NCBI RefSeq assembly: GCF_024347355.1
Contig: NZ_AP025465.1
Coordinates: 2,418,001 to 2,482,000, forward strand
Source of the DNA: Vibrio chagasii
Lineage (GTDB): Bacteria > Pseudomonadota > Gammaproteobacteria > Enterobacterales > Vibrionaceae
DNA length: 64,000 bases
Reading direction: 5' to 3'
How positions within the stretch are numbered: the first letter of the stretch is position 1; the number at the start of each line of letters is the position of its first letter. A model generated the notes under the pieces. It saw only the letters and a list, made by a program, of their open reading frames with translations. It had not been told where the DNA came from and did no database searches. The position numbers and the translations under genes were made by a program. Below, in pieces: positions 25,725 to 34,430 of the stretch.

Positions 25725-26348
25725 ATGCTACTAAGTGTTTTGTATATCATTGGCATCACGGCAGAAGCCATGACCGGTGCTCTCAGTGCTGGTAAACAAA
25801 AAATGGATTGGTTTGGTGTAATGTTGGTTGCCAGCGCAACGGCGATTGGCGGTGGTACAGTGCGAGACATCTTGCTTGGTCACTACCCGTTAGGTTGGGT
25901 TGAGAACCCTGAATTTCTTGCGATTACTTGTGTGGCAGGCGTTGTCACAACAGGCCTAGCTAAGTGGGTTATTAAACTTAAAGGTTTGTTCATTCGCTTA
26001 GATGCGCTAGGTCTGATTGTATTCAGTATCATAGGCACTAAAGTGGCGATGAACATGGGCCTTCACCCAATGATCTGTATGGTATCAGCACTGGTTACTG
26101 GTGTATTTGGTGGTTTGCTGCGTGATCTTATCTGTCGTCAAACACCGCTGGTGCTGCATGAAGAGCTTTACGCCTCTATCGCACTGATTGCTTCAGGCTT
26201 ATACCTAGGCTTACTCGAGTTTGGTATTAACGATGTCACTGCAACAATTGTAACGCTTGTGGTCGGCTACTTGCTGCGTATGGCAGCGGTGAGATTCAAG
26301 TGGCGCTTGCCTTCGTTCCAGCTTGATCCAGAAAGCTCTGTGCATTAA
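25725..26348 (+). CDS. UPF0126/TRIC-like membrane protein
   Basis: A protein of about 207 residues with seven hydrophobic segments arranged as two repeats, each holding a Gly-rich loop followed by RD (AIGGGTVRDILLGHYPL and GVFGGLLRDLICRQTPL). This is the UPF0126 family, some members of which form TRIC-type cation channels. The start at ATG 25725 gives the usual N terminus (MLLSVLYIIGITAEAMTGAL); upstream in-frame codons are not hydrophobic in the same way. Substrate unknown; some family members have been proposed as glycine transporters. Confidence 0.85.
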   Translation: MLLSVLYIIGITAEAMTGALSAGKQKMDWFGVMLVASATAIGGGTVRDILLGHYPLGWVENPEFLAITCVAGVVTTGLAKWVIKLKGLFIRLDALGLIVFSIIGTKVAMNMGLHPMICMVSALVTGVFGGLLRDLICRQTPLVLHEELYASIALIASGLYLGLLEFGINDVTATIVTLVVGYLLRMAAVRFKWRLPSFQLDPESSVH

Positions 26349-26368
26349 TAGCAAATACCACTAGAAAA

Positions 26369-26404
26369 CAAAAAGGGTTGCTCCAATAGGAAGCAACCCT
26401 TTTT
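26369..26404. terminator. Bidirectional terminator
   Basis: AAAAAGGGTTGCT-CCAATAGG-AAGCAACCCTTTTT is a strong symmetrical hairpin between the convergent UPF0126 gene and aroC. Confidence 0.88.
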
Positions 26405-26420
26405 CTCATTCACTCAAACG

Positions 26421-27506
26421 TTAGATTTGAGGAGTCTTCGTCGTTACGCCATGGTTCTGACCACGATGACGCAATAGGTGATCGAGTAGAACAATCGCTA
26501 GCATCGCTTCTGCAATTGGCACCGCACGAATACCAACACATGGATCATGACGACCTTTAGTGATTAGCTGCGTCGCCTCACCATCTTTAGTGATAGTGTC
26601 ACCCGGTACCGTAATGCTTGATGTTGGCTTAAGCGCAATGCTTGCCACAATATCTTGGCCAGTAGAGATACCACCTAAAATACCGCCAGCATGGTTGCTA
26701 GTGAAGCCTTCTGGCGTTAATGGATCACGGTGTTCGCTACCGCGTTGATTAACCACATCAAAGCCATCACCAATCTCAACACCTTTCACAGCATTAATGC
26801 TCATTAGCGCGTGCGCGATATCAGCATCTAAGCGATCAAAGATCGGCTCACCAAGGCCTACAGGCACTTTAGTCGCGACCACTTGAATCTTCGCACCGAT
26901 CGAGTTGCCTTCTTTTAGTAGGTCACGAATCAGTTGGTCAAACTCAGGTACTTTATCTGCATCTGGGCAGAAGAAAGCGTTGTTTTCAATCTCGTTCCAA
27001 TCAACTTTATCAATTGAGATATCGCCCATTTGAGAAAGGTAAGCTTGGATTTCAACACCAAATTCTTGCTTTAGGTATTTCTTTGCAATCGCACCAGCCG
27101 CAACACGCATTGCTGTTTCACGAGCTGAAGAACGACCACCACCACGGTAATCACGCACACCGTACTTTTGATGGTACGTGTAATCAGCGTGGCCTGGGCG
27201 GAATTTGTCTTTAATTTCGGAATAGTCTTTAGAGCGTTGGTCTGTATTTTCAATCAATAGACCAATAGAAGTACCCGTAGTTTGGCCTTCAAATACACCT
27301 GATAAAATCTTTACTTCATCCGCTTCACGGCGAGCCGTTGTATAACGAGAAGTACCAGGGCGACGACGATCCAAATCTTTTTGAAGGTCTGCTTCGGTAA
27401 TTTCTAATCCTGGTGGGCACCCATCTACGATACATCCTAGTGCGATACCGTGACTTTCTCCGAACGTGGTCACGCGGAAATGTTGTCCGATACTGTTTCC
27501 TGCCAT
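26421..27506 (-). CDS. aroC: Chorismate synthase
   Basis: A 361-residue FMN-dependent lyase that turns EPSP into chorismate, the last shikimate step. [20 protein letters not shown] is the conserved start (ATG 27506, chosen over a start seven codons upstream). [19 protein letters not shown] and [20 protein letters not shown] are signature motifs. In many gamma-proteobacteria prmB lies just upstream; here the AT-rich typA-like module begins instead. Confidence 0.96.
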   Translation of the reverse strand: MAGNSIGQHFRVTTFGESHGIALGCIVDGCPPGLEITEADLQKDLDRRRPGTSRYTTARREADEVKILSGVFEGQTTGTSIGLLIENTDQRSKDYSEIKDKFRPGHADYTYHQKYGVRDYRGGGRSSARETAMRVAAGAIAKKYLKQEFGVEIQAYLSQMGDISIDKVDWNEIENNAFFCPDADKVPEFDQLIRDLLKEGNSIGAKIQVVATKVPVGLGEPIFDRLDADIAHALMSINAVKGVEIGDGFDVVNQRGSEHRDPLTPEGFTSNHAGGILGGISTGQDIVASIALKPTSSITVPGDTITKDGEATQLITKGRHDPCVGIRAVPIAEAMLAIVLLDHLLRHRGQNHGVTTKTPQI

Positions 27507-27856
27507 TACTTCCTCTAAATCAGCCATCAGCAGAAGGTTTGATTCCTAAACCCACTGGTGAACAGCTTTACTTGTCTATTCTTCGTGAATTCATAGTGGC
27601 TTTATTACTAAATGATGTAAACCCCAAAAAAGGAACAATTTTAACTTTCTATTAGTAAGTTCCACGACGTCTTGAGATCTTAGCGACCAATGCAAAGAAA
27701 ATAAAAAAGTTCCAACTCAATTTCATCGACCTTAAAATGTCTCTTTATTGATATTTTTTGTCTTAATTACAATAAAAAACCAGGAGTTTTAGCCATATAA
27801 TTAGACCCATAATAGACAGGGTAAATGATTAACTACATCTAACAGGACAATTGTCA
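27507..27856. promoter_or_regulatory. Divergent AT-rich intergenic region aroC / typA-like
   Basis: About 350 bp with no ORF. It is clearly more AT-rich than the aroC side and holds several A/T runs, including TTGATATTTTTTGTC and AATAAAAAACC. It should contain the promoters of both divergent transcripts, but I cannot pick a single -35/-10 pair with confidence. An AGGA lies 10 nt before the typA-like ATG. Confidence 0.4.
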
Positions 27857-29641
27857 ATGAAACATCAAAATATAAGAAACATTGCCATTGTTGCACATGT
27901 AGACCATGGAAAAACATCGATAGTTGATACGCTCTTACGTCAAACAAATTCATTATCTCGACAAGATGAAGGTAAGCACTTATTACTCGATTCAAATGAC
28001 CAAGAACAAGAACGAGGCATTACCATTTTATCAAAGGTAACTGCCGTTGATTGGAAAGATCATCGTATCAATATAATCGATACACCCGGGCATTCAGACT
28101 TTAGTGGTGAAGTCGAGCGAGTCATCGATATGGCTGACGCAGCATTAGTTGTTGTTGATGCAGTCGAAGGGCCGATGCCTCAAACTCGTTTCGTGGCTGA
28201 AAAGGCAATCAAAAAAGGGCTAAAAATTTTAGTTGCCATTAATAAAATTGACCGCAGAGAGTCTAACGTATCAAGGTGTTTGGATAAATTATATGACCTA
28301 CTCATTCAACTAGGTGCAACGTTGGAACAATTAGACTTCCCTATTGTATGTTGTAGCGCTCGCTTAAACTATGCCTATAAATATTTATCTAAACCGATAA
28401 AAACAGAAGGTATGGCCCCCTTATTAGACCTAATAATAAATAATGTTGAGGCTCCAAAAATTTTAGAAAGCTCAGAACCTTTAATGCAAATCCACCAACT
28501 TGATTATTCACCATATATCGGACTAATTGGCATTGGTCGTGTATTGGCAGGCGGATTTACAAAAGGTCAGAAAGTTATTATTACAAGTCAGGGGAAACCG
28601 GAAAGAAGTGCGACAGTAAAAGAAGTCTTTCGCTCTCATGGGCTTAATAGAGTTGCAATCCCAGAAGGAGATGTTGGAGATATTATTGCTATATCTGGTA
28701 TTGATAACATATGTATTTCAGACATTATAACGACTAAAAATAACAAATTAAAACTAGGACAACTACAAATCGATAAACCAATGGTGTGTATCCAATTTAG
28801 CGTTAATGACTCTCCATTCGCAGGACAAGAAGGAAAAGTACTTCAGTCAAAAGCTCTTACAGAAAGGTTAAGGCTTGAAGCAACACATGATGTTGCTTTG
28901 AAAATAAAACCATCCAATGATGCTGGGTGTATCGACGTTTCCGGAAGAGGTGAATTACACCTTGGTGTTTTAATTGAAAAGCTGAGGAGAGAGGGCTCAG
29001 AATTTTGTATTTCAAGACCTAAAGTAATAAATAATGAAATGAATAAAAATCACCACGAACCATATAATAAGTGTTTTATCACCTGCTATAACAAAAATAT
29101 CAGTGACATAATCTATGAGTTAACGAACAGAGAAGCCACTCTTATATCAAGTGAAACAGCAGGCGATGATCAAAGTAACTTAGTTTTTAGAGGGTCATTA
29201 AGAGGAATGCTTGGGTTGAGACATTGCCTGAATAACCTCTCAGGGGGTACTGCATCATTTCATTTTGAAGAGGACGGATTCGGCAATAAGAGTAGCGAGA
29301 ACGTTGGGCAGAGGATCGGAAGCGTAATGGTTTCAAATGGAACAGGTAAGGCATTAAACCATGCGTTAGCTCACCTGCAGGATCGAGGTAGAATGATGAT
29401 TACGCACGGTGAACAGGTATATAAAGGACAAATAATCGGTGCAGCCATAACACCATCAGACCTTTATGTTAATTGCAGACAGGGCAAACAACTAGCCAGA
29501 GTTTGGAGAACCACTGCAGATAAAAACTATGCGATGAAAGCCACTTTCGCAATGAGCTTAGAACAAGCAATGACTTGGATTAATGATGACGAATTAATCG
29601 AAGTCACACCTCTTAATATTAGACTAGCAAAACGCAATTAA
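27857..29641 (+). CDS. TypA/BipA-like translational GTPase (probable second copy)
   Basis: A 594-residue translational GTPase of the TypA/BipA family: G1 AHVDHGKT (residues 13-20), G2 RGITI, G3 DTPGHSDF, G4 NKID, then beta-barrel, EF-G III/V-like domains and a TypA-type C-terminal domain ([20 protein letters not shown]). Housekeeping TypA usually begins with an extra N-terminal segment, uses IEKERGITILAK, and normally lies near glnA; this copy has [12 protein letters not shown], is AT-rich, and sits beside aroC, so I infer an acquired paralogue. Downstream, in the same direction, are a DUF5993 peptide (21 bp) and a DsbB-like gene. BipA proteins act on ribosomes under stress; the specific role here is unknown. 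Confidence 0.85.
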   Translation: MKHQNIRNIAIVAHVDHGKTSIVDTLLRQTNSLSRQDEGKHLLLDSNDQEQERGITILSKVTAVDWKDHRINIIDTPGHSDFSGEVERVIDMADAALVVVDAVEGPMPQTRFVAEKAIKKGLKILVAINKIDRRESNVSRCLDKLYDLLIQLGATLEQLDFPIVCCSARLNYAYKYLSKPIKTEGMAPLLDLIINNVEAPKILESSEPLMQIHQLDYSPYIGLIGIGRVLAGGFTKGQKVIITSQGKPERSATVKEVFRSHGLNRVAIPEGDVGDIIAISGIDNICISDIITTKNNKLKLGQLQIDKPMVCIQFSVNDSPFAGQEGKVLQSKALTERLRLEATHDVALKIKPSNDAGCIDVSGRGELHLGVLIEKLRREGSEFCISRPKVINNEMNKNHHEPYNKCFITCYNKNISDIIYELTNREATLISSETAGDDQSNLVFRGSLRGMLGLRHCLNNLSGGTASFHFEEDGFGNKSSENVGQRIGSVMVSNGTGKALNHALAHLQDRGRMMITHGEQVYKGQIIGAAITPSDLYVNCRQGKQLARVWRTTADKNYAMKATFAMSLEQAMTWINDDELIEVTPLNIRLAKRN

Positions 29642-29662
29642 ACAATATGTAAGGATAGTTTT

Positions 29663-29818
29663 ATGATGAGTTTTATTTTCTTATTACTATTAATATCGGT
29701 AATCAGTATATTTACACGTAAAAAGCAATTAGGTTATGTAATATTTACCATATCATTAATTATAAGTTTATATTGGTTTAACCACCATGCAACAGATACC
29801 CTATCTATTTTATTATAA
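29663..29818 (+). CDS. DUF5993 family small membrane protein
   Basis: A 51-residue, very hydrophobic peptide with two helices (SFIFLLLLISVISIF and GYVIFTISLIISLYWF) and the conserved-looking end FNHHATDTLSILL. This pattern and its location just before a dsbB-like gene fit DUF5993. AAGGAT precedes the ATG at good spacing. It lies between the typA-like gene and the dsbB-like gene with short gaps, so the three probably form one transcript. Confidence 0.75.
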   Translation: MMSFIFLLLLISVISIFTRKKQLGYVIFTISLIISLYWFNHHATDTLSILL

Positions 29819-29829
29819 GGGGCAATTCA

Positions 29830-30378
29830 ATGAATAATAAAAAAATAACCATATTCAATATACTTGGTCTTCTCGGTATTACCGTCGTTTTACTCATGGG
29901 ATCAATCTTACAATTATCTTTGAATGAATTACCTTGCCCACTTTGCTTGTTGCAACGTTTAGGTTTTGTAATGGTAATGTTTGGCTTTATGTTGAACGTA
30001 GTTTACGGTACTGAGCAACGACATTATGGCATTATTTTAATTGGTGCACTATTTGGTGCTGCTACGTCCCTTCGCCAAATATCATTACATGTTATCCCTG
30101 GTACACCTGGTTATGGTAGCGCAATATTTGGCATGCATTATTATACTTGGGCTTTTGTTATTTTCGGTATGACAATTTCCGGAGTAGCACTCTTACTTAT
30201 GCTCTGGAATAATGATTGTAAAACAAAAGAACATCAAATGACCACATTTGGAAAAGGCATATGCATTATTGCAATTATTACAGTGCTGATAAATGTTATT
30301 TCAACTTTTTTAGAGTGTGGTCCATATGAATGCCCAGCAGACCCTATCAGTTATTGGTTTTCCGATCTCTTTAAATAA
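29830..30378 (+). CDS. DsbB-like disulfide bond formation protein
   Basis: A 182-residue membrane protein with five predicted helices. A Cys36-Pro-Leu-Cys39 redox motif sits at the periplasmic start of helix 2, as in DsbB. A second Cys pair (C163 and C168, in LECGPYECPADP) follows helix 5 near the C terminus, unlike E. coli DsbB where it is in the loop between helices 3 and 4. This is a DsbB-related branch that often pairs with DUF5993. It would pass electrons from a DsbA-type oxidase to quinone; no dsbA partner is visible here. Confidence 0.82.
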   Translation: MNNKKITIFNILGLLGITVVLLMGSILQLSLNELPCPLCLLQRLGFVMVMFGFMLNVVYGTEQRHYGIILIGALFGAATSLRQISLHVIPGTPGYGSAIFGMHYYTWAFVIFGMTISGVALLLMLWNNDCKTKEHQMTTFGKGICIIAIITVLINVISTFLECGPYECPADPISYWFSDLFK

Positions 30379-30416
30379 CTGACTATTTTAAAACCGTCAG
30401 GTCAAGATAGCAAAAT

Positions 30417-30452
30417 AAAGGCCCAATTGTTGATACAGTTGTGCCTTTTTGG
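30417..30452 (+). terminator. Probable terminator after the dsbB-like gene
   Basis: AAAGGC...GCCTTTTT with partly complementary inner arms (CCAATTGTTG / CAGTTGTG) and a T run ends the typA-like/DUF5993/dsbB-like transcript. Confidence 0.6.
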
Positions 30453-30541
30453 AATGGAAAATAGTAATCAATTAACAAAGGTTAATGAACTCGGTTGAAA
30501 TTGCCTCTATGTTTTAGCCCCAAATAATAAGGAGAAAGGTA

Positions 30542-31045
30542 ATGATCGAGTGGAGAGTGAAAAAATTTGCAGAGCTATCGGTTGATGAGCTCTATGATTT
30601 CTTACGAGAAAGAGTCGATATTTTTATCGTAGACATGAAAACACCCTACAGCGACTTGGATGGTAAAGATAACCATCCCGAGACCTATCACGTCATGGGC
30701 TATGATAACGAACGTCTCGTGGCTTACAGTCGTATTATGGCTCCCAAACTTGGATACCCTTGTGATGTGCTCCCATTGATCAACGCGGATGCCGATGATG
30801 TATGTATCGGTCGTGTCATCGTCGCAAAAGAGTACAGAGGTAAGCAGGTAGGTAACCAACTCATGCAAGTAAGCTTCGATACGACTCGAAAAATTTACCC
30901 GGAAAGCTCTATTTTCATTTCAGCGCAAGCACACCTGAAAGACTACTATGGTAAATTCGGTTTCGATGTGGTGACGGACAGTTATTTAGAAGATGGATGT
31001 ACTATGTTGGGCCTTAGATATATTCCAGAGGTCGTGATGGTTTAA
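30542..31045 (+). CDS. elaA: ElaA-like GNAT acetyltransferase
   Basis: A 167-residue GNAT protein of the ElaA type. The start MIEWRVKKFAELSVDELYDF followed by LRERVDIFIV and the acetyl-CoA-binding motif IGRVIVAKEYRGKQVGNQLM are characteristic. A strong AAGGAG precedes the ATG. Substrate unknown. It is the last core gene before the genomic island. Confidence 0.88.
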   Translation: MIEWRVKKFAELSVDELYDFLRERVDIFIVDMKTPYSDLDGKDNHPETYHVMGYDNERLVAYSRIMAPKLGYPCDVLPLINADADDVCIGRVIVAKEYRGKQVGNQLMQVSFDTTRKIYPESSIFISAQAHLKDYYGKFGFDVVTDSYLEDGCTMLGLRYIPEVVMV

Positions 31046-31077
31046 CAAAAGCAGAAAGTTTAACTCACCCTAAAATG

Positions 31078-31117
31078 CAAAAAACCCGACAACTCAGAGA
31101 GCTATCGGGTTTCTTTT
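31078..31117. terminator. Terminator; probably the original tRNA-Arg terminator
   Basis: AAAACCCGA...TCGGGTTT is a hairpin with A and T runs on its two sides. It lies directly outside the left att repeat. Read on the minus strand it would have followed the tRNA-Arg gene before the island inserted, and read on the plus strand it ends elaA. Confidence 0.8.
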
Positions 31118-31167
31118 AATAATGGCACGCCCTGTAGGATTCGAACCTACGACCACATCCTTAGAAG
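31118..31167. repeat. Island left attachment site (attL), 50-bp copy of tRNA-Arg 3' end
   Basis: The 50 bp match 63728-63777 exactly by eye. They contain the 3' 45 nt of tRNA-Arg(UCU), from the anticodon loop (CTTCTAA) through the T arm to CCA, on the minus strand. The flanking sequences differ on both sides. This is a typical duplicated core for tyrosine-integrase insertion in a tRNA gene; it is not a functional tRNA. Confidence 0.95.
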
Positions 31168-31301
31168 AGATGGGATGCCGAAATCAACATGAAACACAAA
31201 GAATCAAAATAAAACAATAAAACAATAAAAATCAAGAAATTATAATATGAAAAACATAAATATAAGTTTTATTATGTTTCACCAAGTTTCAAAGATATCA
31301 C

Positions 31302-31328
31302 TCGTTACTTGACCATATACTTGACCAC
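31302..31328. promoter_or_regulatory. Left arm-type integrase site (27-bp end repeat)
   Basis: Starts TCGTTACTTGACCATA and ends in a second ACTTGACCAC. The two ACTTGACCA boxes lie 12 bp apart in direct repeat. The same 27 bp occur at 63648-63674 inside the other end. The pairing inside both att sites suggests integrase arm-binding sites, possibly also involved in autoregulation since the integrase ATG is 50 bp further on. Confidence 0.65.
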
Positions 31329-31377
31329 GGATCTAGGCAAGTGCTATTTTAAATCAACGAAGCTTGGAGAAAAACTT

Positions 31378-32670
31378 ATGCTCACTGTTACACAAATTAA
31401 CAGCCTAACGCCTAAAAAAAGTTCATTCTACGCTTGGGATAAAACAGGCGAGCGCGGAAAAGGACGATTAGGTGTTCAAGTAACGCCTGCCGGTTCAAAA
31501 TCTTTTAAGTTTCGTTACTTCCAAAGTTCAAAAGCAATTTTGATTCCGATAGGCCGCTTACCAGGAGTTACGCTGGCCAAGGCAAGAAAAATCGCTGAAT
31601 CGTACAGCGAATTACTGTCTCAAGGTATAGACCCGTTAGAATACCTTCAGGAAAAAGAAGCAGAGCAAGAATATCTCGAACAAGAGTCACTCAGGGCTGG
31701 TTCGTTTGAGCAGCTGATAGACCTCTATACATTAGACAAATGTAAGCGCGGAAAAAGAAATTACGAAGAAGATAAACAAAAAATCATCTGCAATATCTAC
31801 CCTTACCTTGATAAAACACGCAAAGCAAAAAGCTTCGAACCAAGTGATTTTATGCAGGCTCTCAGTATCCCTATCCAAGAAGGTTACGCTCCAAAAAGTA
31901 ATAAGCTTCGTTCTTACTTACATGCCGCCTTTGAGTTTGGACTTAAAAACGATAATGACCCAGCAAGTAATAACTCTAAAGTGAAGTTTGGGTTGAAATA
32001 CAATCCTATTTCAGCCATTCCTAAGCAAACATACGCCGAAAAGGCAGGAGACCGTTTCTTAAACATTGATGAATTAGTACAACTCATCCATGACATGAGT
32101 TATCGTTATCACGACCTTAAGTTAGCAACATCAACGCGACGCTTTATCAAGCTTTGTTTCTATTTAGGAGGCCAGCGCCCCTATGAGATCGCCAATACTA
32201 AATGGAGCGATATTAACTTCCGCGATAAAACACTCACGATTCGCGCTGAAATTTTCAAAACCAACCACGCACATGTAGTACCTCTCACTCATACCGCAGT
32301 GGAGATCCTCAAGGAGTGCCTCAAAGATAACGAATTTAATAGTCCATTTGTGTTCCATAAAAAGACCAAGCCAACTGAACCAATGCCAAGCAACACTCTT
32401 GCTCAAGCACTGCTGTCCTACAAACGGAATACAGAAATTGATAACTTTATTGCGAGAGACTTTAGACGAACATTTAAAACGCTTGGCGGTCAATTCAAAA
32501 TCAGTAAAGAAGTCCGTGATAGAATTCAGGGACATGCTATCAGTGATGTCTCAGGCAAACACTATGATAGGTATGAGTACCTGGACGAGAAAAGAGACGG
32601 ACTAGAGCTATGGGAGGCAGTTCTAAATGAACGATTAATTGAGCGCTCAAAGTTTGGAGACATTTCGTAG
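31378..32670 (+). CDS. P4-type tyrosine integrase
   Basis: A 430-residue site-specific recombinase. The N-terminal DUF4102-like part (SFKFRYFQSSKAILIPIG, KARKIAESYSELLSQGIDP) is followed by a SAM-like core-binding region and the catalytic domain: Arg in GGQRPYEIAN, the ARDFRRTFKTLGG box (Arg in the place of the usual box II His, as I believe is normal for this vibrio subgroup), GHAISD and the Tyr in GKHYDRYEYL. The ATG at 31378 has GGAGA at good spacing. It is next to attL, at the end of the island away from the intact tRNA, and probably drives integration and excision. Confidence 0.92.
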   Translation: MLTVTQINSLTPKKSSFYAWDKTGERGKGRLGVQVTPAGSKSFKFRYFQSSKAILIPIGRLPGVTLAKARKIAESYSELLSQGIDPLEYLQEKEAEQEYLEQESLRAGSFEQLIDLYTLDKCKRGKRNYEEDKQKIICNIYPYLDKTRKAKSFEPSDFMQALSIPIQEGYAPKSNKLRSYLHAAFEFGLKNDNDPASNNSKVKFGLKYNPISAIPKQTYAEKAGDRFLNIDELVQLIHDMSYRYHDLKLATSTRRFIKLCFYLGGQRPYEIANTKWSDINFRDKTLTIRAEIFKTNHAHVVPLTHTAVEILKECLKDNEFNSPFVFHKKTKPTEPMPSNTLAQALLSYKRNTEIDNFIARDFRRTFKTLGGQFKISKEVRDRIQGHAISDVSGKHYDRYEYLDEKRDGLELWEAVLNERLIERSKFGDIS

Positions 32671-32691
32671 ATCACTCATTGAAACTATGGC

Positions 32692-32913
32692 CTATTCAAG
32701 ACGCTCAACTTCAAAAAGTTCGTCAATTTGAACATCCAGATACAAACACAACTTACCAATGACATCTAGCTCTACCCTCTCCGCTTCATCGTAATACAAG
32801 CGTGTGATGGTGCCTCGATTAATCCCAGTATCCCTCGAAACAATTGAAATCTTTAACCGCTTTTCGCCCATAATCCTAGACAAATGACACTTTACTACGC
32901 TTTTTAAAAGCAA
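32692..32913 (-). CDS. Small XRE/YozG-like HTH regulator
   Basis: A 73-residue protein made almost wholly of a Cro/CI-type helix-turn-helix (SRIMGEKRLKISIVSRDTGI, then NRGTITRLYYDEAERVELDV) and a short tail. It starts with TTG at 32913, eight bases after an AGGAGG. Such small regulators often control island or prophage genes; it is convergent with the integrase gene and may control the divergent small ORF to its right. Confidence 0.8.
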   Translation of the reverse strand: MLLKSVVKCHLSRIMGEKRLKISIVSRDTGINRGTITRLYYDEAERVELDVIGKLCLYLDVQIDELFEVERLE

Positions 32914-33100
32914 AATATAACCTCCTATAAGTCATAATAAGTTGCAAAGAAGTAACCATGTACTAATCTTAATCTATAGGAGATTAAAAATGCGCTCCTA
33001 AAGACCAATATGTATGACTAAAGAGTGTAATTTGTACAACTCTAGTTCGCTGTGACTCTGGTCTCATCTGTGGGAAGACCCCACGAAAGTTTCAAAGAAT

Positions 33101-33409
33101 ATGGAGTTGAAAATGAACATCACCCCTATAGAGATTCAAACTGCAGGAATATGCTTAGAGATTGCAGCTTTTGAGGAATTCCATCACTTAACCAGCGATG
33201 AAGTAAGAAGCTACCAGTCTTCAATACAAGATAAAATATGGGAACATGATTTCCATATAAATTGCCACCTAACTGAAAGTTATGTAGATCATTTATCCCA
33301 GCGAGCAATAGAAGTACTACTTAAGTGTCGACAAGGAGCTCAGCTCCATGATGCAAGTTGGATTATAAGGCAAATATCATCTTCAGAAAAACAAACCTAT
33401 CTGCATTAG
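33101..33409 (+). CDS. Hypothetical protein, 102 residues
   Basis: An ORF of 102 codons (or 98 from the ATG at 33113), with a mixed charge helix-rich composition (VDHLSQRAIEVLLKCRQGAQ). It is followed 9 bp later by a strong terminator, which supports a real transcript. No family recognised. Its last codons and terminator have a diverged copy at about 57425-57485. Confidence 0.5.
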   Translation: MELKMNITPIEIQTAGICLEIAAFEEFHHLTSDEVRSYQSSIQDKIWEHDFHINCHLTESYVDHLSQRAIEVLLKCRQGAQLHDASWIIRQISSSEKQTYLH

Positions 33410-33417
33410 ATTACATA

Positions 33418-33450
33418 AAAGTCCACCAGCATAGCTGGTGGACTTTTTAT
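33418..33450 (+). terminator. Rho-independent terminator
   Basis: AAAGTCCACCAGC-ATA-GCTGGTGGACTTTTT is a perfect 13-bp stem with a T tail. Confidence 0.92.
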
Positions 33451-33980
33451 GTTAACTCTGGAAGAGCGAAATCAAGAACCTACGACTTGGTAAGCTACGT
33501 ACACTACCTCTATTAGCCCTACCACCTGAATCTTGTGACAAAACGAAACTGAAAACAAGACACCTATTTCACGTTATAGAAACCGCAGTAGTTACCTCGA
33601 GGGCTATATTCTCAGGACACAATCACAATAACGCTGTTCCAATGTATTAAACTGCTCAAGTGTGAAGCATATAGCAAAAGAATTTAAGCGTTTTCCTTTC
33701 AGGGTTTCCAAGGGGAACGTAGCGGTAGAACAACTTATATCAGCCTCACCCCAAACAACACGTGACCGTCGCTCCTTTAGAGCGTTCATCTTGTTTGAGG
33801 ACGTATCTGCCAGCCAAGGTGTCAATTACAAGTCCTAGAGGGAGAACGTTTACCTTTGCCAAGCGAACGATCACATCCCAAATCAGACACAGCATCTGCT
33901 CAGATTTGAAAATGATCTTTGGACAAAAGCGAGTTACGCACTTTGCTCTATTTTGGCTGGTAAGTATTATGAAAAGTAGG
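33451..33980. other. Last cassette slot or array end; no confident gene
   Basis: About 530 bp left of the last recognisable attC. On the minus strand two overlapping short frames (33746-34096 and 33604-33825) cover it, but neither shows a recognisable domain, and the longer one starts inside the attC. It may be a broken cassette gene (one frame passes into the other near 33750-33820) or non-coding. No downstream attC was found, so the array seems to end here. Confidence 0.3.
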
Positions 33981-34054
33981 GATAACGCCGCCAACAGCGG
34001 CCGAGCGTAGCGAGGTACAGCGCACAGAGTGCGCGATGCTGCTTGGCCTTGTTC
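33981..34054 (-). repeat. Integron attC site
   Basis: Read on the minus strand: AACAAGGCC start (R'' side), internal complementary arms GCCAAGCAGC / GCTGTTGGC and CGCGCACTCTG loops, and GGCGTTAT end (R' side). About 74 nt, able to fold into the extended hairpin used by IntI. The R'' side overlaps the stop codon of the SMI1-like gene. Confidence 0.85.
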
Positions 34055-34373
34055 ATTGCTGCATGTAGCCTTTAAATTCTTGCAGGCTATTTGCAATCTT
34101 AATGGCCGATTCTGGTGCTATACCAATGCTTGGAATGTAAAACACCTCTTCTGCATCATTCACAACCAAAAGCTCACCGCTACCATTGCCGCCGAATGTT
34201 AAAAAGCCAGAAGCGTACTCGGCGATCTGATAGTCGCGATTGAATTCTTCCAGTTCTTCAGGCTGCCACAAGACATACCATTCTGGCTCTACTGATAGTT
34301 CACCTTCTAGGTAGCCTTCCTCTAACCAAGATCTCAGAACTTGTTTGATAGCTTCGATATCCATGATTGCCAT
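34053..34373 (-). CDS. SMI1/KNR4-like (SUKH) cassette protein
   Basis: A 106-residue acidic protein: PEWYVLWQPEELEEFNRDYQ, then IAEYASGFLTFGGNGSGEL and EVFYIPSIGIAPESAIKIAN. The pattern (a W/L-rich start, a G-rich middle that holds 'GGNGSGELLVV', then a short helix) resembles SUKH domain proteins, many of which are immunity proteins. It is an integron cassette gene: the ATG lies right at one attC and the stop inside the next. Could also be a free-standing antitoxin-like protein; no toxin is present. Confidence 0.6.
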   Translation of the reverse strand: MAIMDIEAIKQVLRSWLEEGYLEGELSVEPEWYVLWQPEELEEFNRDYQIAEYASGFLTFGGNGSGELLVVNDAEEVFYIPSIGIAPESAIKIANSLQEFKGYMQQ

Positions 34374-34430
34374 TTAATGCCGCCAGCAGAGGCGCAGCTA
34401 TGCTGCGTCCTGCTGACTGGCCTTGTTAGC
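34374..34430 (-). repeat. Integron attC site
   Basis: Minus strand: GCTAACAAGGCCAGTCAGCA start, CAGCATAGCTG centre, CTGCTGGCGGCATTA end. At 57 nt it is at the short end of the attC range. The end of the upstream ORF (34398-35186) is encoded within it. Confidence 0.85.

Noticed and set aside
27857..29641. EF-G or LepA
   Set aside because: The C-terminal motif [20 protein letters not shown] and overall length fit TypA/BipA, and EF-G/LepA domain IV features are missing.
31118..31167. tRNA-like sequence
   Set aside because: Only the 3' half of tRNA-Arg from the anticodon loop is present; the 5' half is missing, so it is an att repeat and not a tRNA gene.
31378..32670. Prophage
   Set aside because: An integrase, an AlpA-like protein and small regulators are present but there are no capsid, terminase, tail, replication or lysis genes.
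33746..34096. Cassette gene on the minus strand (116 codons)
   Set aside because: Its first third is attC sequence and the rest has no recognisable domain; left as an unassigned array end.
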